This document shows, in pieces, positions 58,499-64,000 of a stretch of DNA of 64,000 nucleotides (position 1 is its first letter; every line of letters begins with the position of its first letter). Both the position numbers and the translations under genes were made by a program. Source of the DNA: Polytrichum commune (Eukaryota; Streptophyta; Polytrichopsida; Polytrichales; Polytrichaceae). Location of the stretch: positions 9,424,001-9,488,000 of the forward strand of contig OX485809.1 of assembly GCA_950295325.1 (NCBI GenBank), written 5' to 3'. A model generated the notes under the pieces. The model was given only the letters and a program-made list of their open reading frames with translations, made no database searches and was not told where the DNA came from.

Positions 58499-61400
58499 TT
58501 AAGGGTAATGATACATGTAAGGCATCTCCATTCTAAGGTCGTCTCGGGCATACCGTTGGCAAGCGTCGCATTTCCTTACATAGTCATGGGCGTCCTTAAA
58601 TAGTGTAGGCCAAAAGTAGCCCGCTCTAAGTATTTTTTGCCCGGTGAGTTGACCCGAGAAGTGACCGCCGCAAGCGCTATCGTGGCAAGCGATTAAAATC
58701 GCTTCAACCTCCGTTTTTGACACGCATCGTCGTAAAATACCATCGGACCCCCTTCTAAACAACCTATGGCCCACTACAACAAATTGCCTACTATTTACCC
58801 TCACCTTCCTTCTCTCTTCTTTTGTCCACTCTTTGGGCAACTTGTGGGTTGTTAGAAATTCCACTATGCCCGCATACCACTCCGGTGTAGAAGTGACCAC
58901 AAAGAGGCTATCATCTACTAACATATCATTTACCGGATTTTTTCCTATCTCCTCCGACAACCTAGACAAGTGGTCCGCTTGTAAATGCATACGACCCGGT
59001 TTATATTCCACCGTGTAGTCGAATTCTTCTAATAACAAAACCCACCTAGCTAACCTACCACTTAACTCCGCCTTGTTAATTAGATACTTGATAGCCATGT
59101 GGTCAACAAAAAATACAACCGGGTTGCACATGAGGTAATGCCTAAACTTTTTAACGGAAAACACCATGGCTAGGCACTCCCTCTCCGTTGTAGAGTAGTT
59201 TCTTTCGGCGGGGGTCAATTGCTTACTCGCATAAGCTATAGGTTGATCCTTCTCTTTTTCTCCCGTTGCTTGACAAAGCGCACTCCCTATTGCCACATTA
59301 CTAGCATCACAATAGACGTGAAAAGGTTTACCCCAATTGGGTGGTATCAACACCGGATAGGTGCTCAACCTATCCCGCAATTCCTCAAAGGCTTTTTGAC
59401 AAGCATCCATCCACTCGAATTTGACATCTTTTTTGAGCAAATGGGTAATGGGCACCGCTATCTTTGAAAAATTAGGAATAAGTTCCCGGTACCATCCCAC
59501 ATGTCCTAACAACTTAGAGATCCCCTTGGAATTGGTTGGAGTTGCCAAGTCGCTTATGGCCGCAATCTTATCCGGATCGGGTTCTCTACCTTTCTCACTA
59601 ACAACATAACCCAACAACACTCCCTTATTCACTCCCAAAAATGTCTTATCCGGGTTCAATGCTAACCTCATCTTCCTACACCTAACCAATGCCTCCCTAA
59701 CACAATGTAGGTGATCATCCACATTACTTTGTGTGCTAAAATCGTCCACAAAGACGGTCATGGATTTGAACAACAAGTCGGTGAAGATATACATTACTAA
59801 TCGTTGGAAAGTAGCCGGGGCATTACATAACCCAAATGGCATCACTACCCACACAAAAGTACCCCAAGGTGTAGTAAAAGCCGTTTTATGGATATCTTGG
59901 AGGGCTATGGAAATTTGATTATAACCCGCATACCCATCCATAAAGGTATATCGCGAATGACCTCCAACCTCCTCAAGCAACAAGGTGATAAAAGGTAAGG
60001 GGAAGTGATCCTTTTGTGTGCACGAATTCAATTTCCTATAGTCGACACAAACCCTTAATTTCCCATTTTTTTTCTTTACTAAGACCATAGGAGAAACCCA
60101 ATCCGTGATTTCCACCGGCTTGATAAACCCGGCCTTCAATAACCTTTCCAATTCCTCTTTCACCAACAATTGCAATTGAGGATTCATCCTCCTCTCCTTT
60201 TGTCTAATTGGCCTCGCCCCCGGAATTAAAGGAATCCGGTGCTCTACCATTTCCCTAGGAATTCCCTTAAGCTCATCATAGGACCATGCAAAAGTATCAC
60301 TAAACTCATCCACCAAATTGCTATACTCCCTAACCTCTTTCTCCCCCAATTTGGAGCCCATCTTCATTTGTCGGGTTTTTCCATTCTTTAATTTCACATC
60401 CACGTACCGCCAATCCGCTTCCGACACATGTGCTTGTTCCTCTTTATTCCGATACCAATCGGAAGGCACATTGGGGTAATCTTTCACATCTTGACCTACA
60501 ACTATCCCCGTAGACGTGGTCTTGAAATGTAAAGGCTCCTCCAATTTCGATGACTCAATAATCACATCCTCCTCTTGAGTCCCATCTACATGAATTAAAC
60601 TAACCTCACCCTCTTCCACGTCATCTACCCAAGGTGTTAACCCACCGCTAACCCACTCTTCCTCGGTGAGCACCTCACATGGCTCCAACAATGAGCCCTC
60701 TCCTAAACTAACACTAGGAAATTCACTCCCTAAGCCTACTTGGTGAAATGTAACCATTACATCAACCTCGGACTCGGGGTACTCCCTTAGCCATTGGGCA
60801 TAATCCCCATTATCCCCATAATTGTAAAAATTAGGACCTAGACTTCCCGAGCCCGAATCTATAACAACCCTTTGACCTTCGGTATGGACGACTCCCACCA
60901 ATGTCTTGCCAATCTCATTCTCGTTTAAGTCATCAATTTCCTTCTCCAATGGCAAATACATCTCCTTCTTCATCCATCCTTCTAATGAACCAATGGACAC
61001 TATGACCCTATTACCCTCCGGACCATAAGTGATGGATGGTTTAGGTCCACCCCAATTGACCATAGCATTCGCCATCCGCAACCAAGGCCTACCTAGCAAA
61101 ATGGGGAAGGTGTCCTTGTTGGAGTGCATTCTAATGACATGGAAGGTGACCAAGTACTCCTCACCTCCCGTAGTCATTCTACAATCCTTGATCATCCCCA
61201 AAGGCGTAGTCGAACTTTGATTTGCCATATTTATGACCAAAGGTGAAGGCCCCGTGAGTCCAAGTCCCAATTTTTTCATAGTATCCTCCGGTAGTATATT
61301 TAGACTACTCCCTCCGTCGACTAGCACATTAGGAACCACCTTATCTACTATAACAACTTCTATTTCTATAGCTTTCACGTCTCTTCCACCTTGTGATTGG

Positions 61401-63871
61401 ATCCTAGCGGCTATTTTAGCTTTCACCTTCCTCATCCTCTTGTGTACCGGCATTCCCTCCTTTAATGTTTTCCTTGCCGTGGGTGAAATTTCCAATAGTT
61501 GGCCGAAAGTAATATCCGCCTTGAGTGTACTAAGGTCCGCCCACAAGTCGTACCCGGTAGATCTTTCCACCTTAGAATTACCCACTACGTCGAATTCGTC
61601 TACGGGAACCCCCGGTCCTTCCCATTCACCCACATCGCTATTATCCAAGTCATGTACCGCATTAGTCCTCTCCCTATCTTGTAAAATTATATTTTCCCTC
61701 TCCACATCCTTAGTAGCTCTTCTAGCTACCCTATGCAACTCGGAGAGATTAATCTCTTCATCCGAAGAGTAATTTCCTTGCTCTCCTATTCCTACCTCCA
61801 ACGGGGCATCCCCTCTCCTAGCCCTAGTAGTTACCGCTAGTGCAGGTGCTTCTTCAACCACACCCTTACCCTTCACTAACTCATATGTAATAGCATTGGT
61901 GTGAGGAGGCCATTGACTTTGCTCCTCTCCAATTCTCGTTGGGAGAGGAAGCATGTCATCACATGTGGCCTCCAACACTCCATCCATGAACCTAACATCT
62001 TGGGAGTTAGATGGTCCCGGATCCGTTGGAGGCGCTTGTCTCCCGTTACTACCATTAGGTGGAACTCCTTGTCTATTTTGTATTGGAATGTAACCGGTTG
62101 TAGTTTGCAAGCCCGCCGGTGGATGAAAAGTTTGCCTAGCATTACTATGGTCATAGTATAAGTTAGGTGGCCTAAGTTCATTGGCCGGTACTCCTTGTGG
62201 CCTAGCACCTCGCATATTATCCCTTGCTTGTTGTTGTGGATTAGCCACCGGGTAAGGGACATTAATTATTTTGTCCGGTTGGCGACACGTATCCGAGGGA
62301 TGACTTCCTCCACAATTGCTACAATTAAACTCTTGACCTTCGGACCAACATTGTCCTTGAGCGTGCCACCTTCCACAAAAGGGATGAAATTCCTTCTTCT
62401 CTAAATTTTGGCCACCTTGCCCTCTAGGTTGTGGTCCTCTATTGCTTCCATTTCCATAGTGAGGTGGCGCTTGACCTCGTTGATTTTGTTGAGGTGGGTT
62501 ACCGTTTCCTCTTTGGTCACGGTTTTGTCCACTTCTACAAAATTGACGCGTGTGGCCCGGTTGGCCGCATTGGACACACCATAATCCGGAAGAATGCCTA
62601 CCCGACTCAACCGGGGGTGGAGGCCCCGGTTGTTGACTCCGGATCATTAATGACATTTGATCCGTGAGGCTTTGCATTTGTTTTATCATAGCCTCTTGGA
62701 ATCCTAGTTGGCTAGCACCTAGTCTTCTCTCAACCTCCTCCAAGTGTGGATCCGTTCTAGGGGCCGGTAGTGCCAAAAGAGGTGCCGGTTCCCTAACCGC
62801 TAAAGGTCGGGGACCGGTGTCCACAATGGCATATGGAATTTGGTTCTCATACTTAGCGGGTTCTACCGCTACCACCCTAGGGCGTATGGGGATGAATTGT
62901 GGGATCAATTCATCCTCCCTTCTCCATAGCCTTTCGTGATCTTTATCCAAGTTTTCAATATCTCTAGCCGCACGCTTGGCATCCGCCAAGGTCAAGGGAT
63001 TCCTTTCTAGAACACCCCTAATAGTTCCGGACTTAAAAAACCCTTGAATGAAAAATTGCTTTAGCGTGTCGTCGTTGAGCATGGTACCCACAAATCTAGT
63101 GCACACTAAATCAAACCTCCTAATGTAAGCCGAAATTTCTTCCTCCCTTCCTTGCTTCAATGACGACAATGCCCTTAATGCGGTACTTTGACCCACTTCC
63201 GGCCTAAATTCGTTAAGAAACTCCCTTTGTAATTGTTCCCATCCCCTAAAATGTCCCTCGGCATGATCCCGATACCATTCATAGGCTTCCCCCTCTAGAG
63301 TGGTAGGAAACCACACTAACCAATAACCCGGGTCGGTTATGAGGGAGCTAGCCAACCGTTCGATATACCGTTCCATGTGCCGAGAGGGGTCCTCATCCTT
63401 GGTCCCATAAAATTTAGGGAGATGAGATGGCATATCCATCGCCGCTAAATTTTGTGGAACCACAATTGGTAGGCCTCTTGGCCTAACCAATGGGTCTATT
63501 GGAGGTATAGGAGGTATGGGCGGAATTGGGGGTATGGGTGGTGGATCCATCCCCCGTTCCTCGGCCATGGTGACCGGTGAACTATTCAACAATCCCCTAT
63601 CAACTTCTACCGGGAATTCTTCTCTAAGTGTGTAATTTTCCGAAGAAGTTTCACCACTCAATTTGGAGGGAGTGATCTCCTCTTCAAGTTGAGCTCCAAG
63701 TTCTAAGGTGTCTAGAATTGACCTAGTCCTAGGTTCGACGTTCAAACAACTCTCTATTCTAACATTATCTTGTTCTAATCTATCACTGATTTTAGAGGAC
63801 CGCCTCTTTCGAGTAGATTTCTCTAGTCCTACTATCAAACTTGGTTTTTGTGAGCGAGTCCTACCTTGCAT
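58499..63871 (-). CDS. Ty3/gypsy Gag-Pol polyprotein (1790 aa, frameshift-truncated)
   Basis: One open frame from ATG at 63871. Residues 1-150 are charged and end in a PPIPPI repeat. The gag core is at about 155-290 (WFPTTLEGEAYEWYRDH). Zinc knuckles follow at about 430 (CVQCGQPGHTRQFC, CX2CX4HX4C) and 514 (CSNCGGSHPSDTC, CX2CX3HX4C). The aspartic protease is at about 850 (VLVDGGSSLNILP). Reverse transcriptase spans about 1230-1410 (VCVDYRKLN, FMDGYAGYNQI, FVDDFS). RNase H spans about 1515-1640 (VYCDASN, TERECLAM, VDHMAIKYL). The integrase zinc module is at about 1727-1765 (HDSACGGH...CDACQR, HHCC). The frame ends at a TAA at 58499, directly after the integrase zinc module; the homologous continuation lies in another frame, consistent with a one-base indel at about 58505-58525. 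Apart from that the frame is free of stops over 5.4 kb, so the copy is young. Confidence 0.95.
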   Translation of the reverse strand: MQGRTRSQKPSLIVGLEKSTRKRRSSKISDRLEQDNVRIESCLNVEPRTRSILDTLELGAQLEEEITPSKLSGETSSENYTLREEFPVEVDRGLLNSSPVTMAEERGMDPPPIPPIPPIPPIPPIDPLVRPRGLPIVVPQNLAAMDMPSHLPKFYGTKDEDPSRHMERYIERLASSLITDPGYWLVWFPTTLEGEAYEWYRDHAEGHFRGWEQLQREFLNEFRPEVGQSTALRALSSLKQGREEEISAYIRRFDLVCTRFVGTMLNDDTLKQFFIQGFFKSGTIRGVLERNPLTLADAKRAARDIENLDKDHERLWRREDELIPQFIPIRPRVVAVEPAKYENQIPYAIVDTGPRPLAVREPAPLLALPAPRTDPHLEEVERRLGASQLGFQEAMIKQMQSLTDQMSLMIRSQQPGPPPPVESGRHSSGLWCVQCGQPGHTRQFCRSGQNRDQRGNGNPPQQNQRGQAPPHYGNGSNRGPQPRGQGGQNLEKKEFHPFCGRWHAQGQCWSEGQEFNCSNCGGSHPSDTCRQPDKIINVPYPVANPQQQARDNMRGARPQGVPANELRPPNLYYDHSNARQTFHPPAGLQTTTGYIPIQNRQGVPPNGSNGRQAPPTDPGPSNSQDVRFMDGVLEATCDDMLPLPTRIGEEQSQWPPHTNAITYELVKGKGVVEEAPALAVTTRARRGDAPLEVGIGEQGNYSSDEEINLSELHRVARRATKDVERENIILQDRERTNAVHDLDNSDVGEWEGPGVPVDEFDVVGNSKVERSTGYDLWADLSTLKADITFGQLLEISPTARKTLKEGMPVHKRMRKVKAKIAARIQSQGGRDVKAIEIEVVIVDKVVPNVLVDGGSSLNILPEDTMKKLGLGLTGPSPLVINMANQSSTTPLGMIKDCRMTTGGEEYLVTFHVIRMHSNKDTFPILLGRPWLRMANAMVNWGGPKPSITYGPEGNRVIVSIGSLEGWMKKEMYLPLEKEIDDLNENEIGKTLVGVVHTEGQRVVIDSGSGSLGPNFYNYGDNGDYAQWLREYPESEVDVMVTFHQVGLGSEFPSVSLGEGSLLEPCEVLTEEEWVSGGLTPWVDDVEEGEVSLIHVDGTQEEDVIIESSKLEEPLHFKTTSTGIVVGQDVKDYPNVPSDWYRNKEEQAHVSEADWRYVDVKLKNGKTRQMKMGSKLGEKEVREYSNLVDEFSDTFAWSYDELKGIPREMVEHRIPLIPGARPIRQKERRMNPQLQLLVKEELERLLKAGFIKPVEITDWVSPMVLVKKKNGKLRVCVDYRKLNSCTQKDHFPLPFITLLLEEVGGHSRYTFMDGYAGYNQISIALQDIHKTAFTTPWGTFVWVVMPFGLCNAPATFQRLVMYIFTDLLFKSMTVFVDDFSTQSNVDDHLHCVREALVRCRKMRLALNPDKTFLGVNKGVLLGYVVSEKGREPDPDKIAAISDLATPTNSKGISKLLGHVGWYRELIPNFSKIAVPITHLLKKDVKFEWMDACQKAFEELRDRLSTYPVLIPPNWGKPFHVYCDASNVAIGSALCQATGEKEKDQPIAYASKQLTPAERNYSTTERECLAMVFSVKKFRHYLMCNPVVFFVDHMAIKYLINKAELSGRLARWVLLLEEFDYTVEYKPGRMHLQADHLSRLSEEIGKNPVNDMLVDDSLFVVTSTPEWYAGIVEFLTTHKLPKEWTKEERRKVRVNSRQFVVVGHRLFRRGSDGILRRCVSKTEVEAILIACHDSACGGHFSGQLTGQKILRAGYFWPTLFKDAHDYVRKCDACQRYARDDLRMEMPYMYHYP

Positions 63872-64000
63872 TCCATAAGAATCGATCGACCCTCACTTGA
63901 CCACACATAATCCTAGCAATTCCCCTCTTAATATTTTCACTTGTCTTGGTGTGGTTATAATTTTTTTAGGAGGTGAGGAAAAGAACCTGCAAGCCCACTT
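63872..64000 (-). other. Leader upstream of gag
   Basis: 129 bp between the gag ATG and the window edge. No primer-binding site or LTR is seen within it. Confidence 0.5.

Larger units (their letters stand above)
57592..64000 (-). mobile_element. Ty3/gypsy internal region (gag-pol)
   Basis: Minus-strand gag-pol with order gag, protease, reverse transcriptase, RNase H, integrase, which is the Ty3/gypsy order. No chromodomain follows the integrase. It is thus not a chromovirus and fits the Tat/Athila-like plant branch. The 5' leader runs past the window edge (63872-64000 and beyond), so the 5' LTR is not visible. One frameshift separates the last third of integrase from the rest. Confidence 0.9.

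Noticed and set aside
61233-61772. 179-aa plus-strand frame
   Set aside because: Antisense shadow of the gypsy gag-pol frame, as are the other plus-strand frames between 58.4 and 62.9 kb.

Overview
This window reads as nuclear DNA of a land plant, dominated by transposable elements. It is AT-rich, has no compact gene clusters, and carries element types typical of plants: a Ty3/gypsy gag-pol with a solo LTR of the family next to it, MULE-type elements whose transposase has a SWIM zinc finger and an intron, a PIF/Harbinger element with a NAM-like/Myb protein, hAT- and TA-flanked MITEs, and a short degenerate TTTAGGG array. A seedless plant (lycophyte, fern or moss) is my guess from the style of the MULE and gypsy proteins; the sequence alone does not prove it. 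I see no convincing intact host gene and no tRNA or rRNA gene.

Layout. 1-10.5 kb: anonymous AT-rich DNA with a decayed LINE-like C-terminus (5.77-6.34 kb) and an 826-bp element with TTAA-flanked, piggyBac-style ends (7.17-8.0 kb). 10.5-18.2 kb: MITEs (a TA-type pair of ends at 10.58-10.89 kb, a hAT type with an exact 8-bp TSD at 12.15-12.47 kb, a MULE-type fold-back at 17.47-17.83 kb), degenerate dispersed repeats and the telomere-like array. 21.0-22.65 kb: a Harbinger-like element carrying the only small intact ORF (NAM-like/Myb protein). An unfilled copy of its target repeat lies at 31.5 kb. 23.58-26.25 kb: a Tc1/mariner element with about 500-bp inverted ends and a dead DD34E transposase. 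28.9-29.3 kb: another TA-type MITE.

33.47-38.94 kb (element A) and 39.60-47.81 kb (element B): two diverged copies of one large MULE-like family. Both have a SWIM transposase remnant on the minus strand at the left. At the right, on the plus strand, A keeps a ParB/sulfiredoxin-like stretch and B keeps a DNA-methyltransferase-like stretch. This gene content is the most interesting thing in the window.

48.70-50.54 kb: a solo LTR with 5-bp TSD, containing 17 copies of a 40-bp repeat. 55.89-57.57 kb: a second LTR of that family, followed by a plus-strand primer-binding site. 57.63-63.87 kb: minus-strand gypsy gag-pol, complete except for one frameshift just before the integrase core. The orientations of this LTR/PBS and this gag-pol disagree, so the junction is either a rearrangement or two nested elements.

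The genes do not form a host pathway. Each is the machinery, mostly decayed, of its own transposable element.
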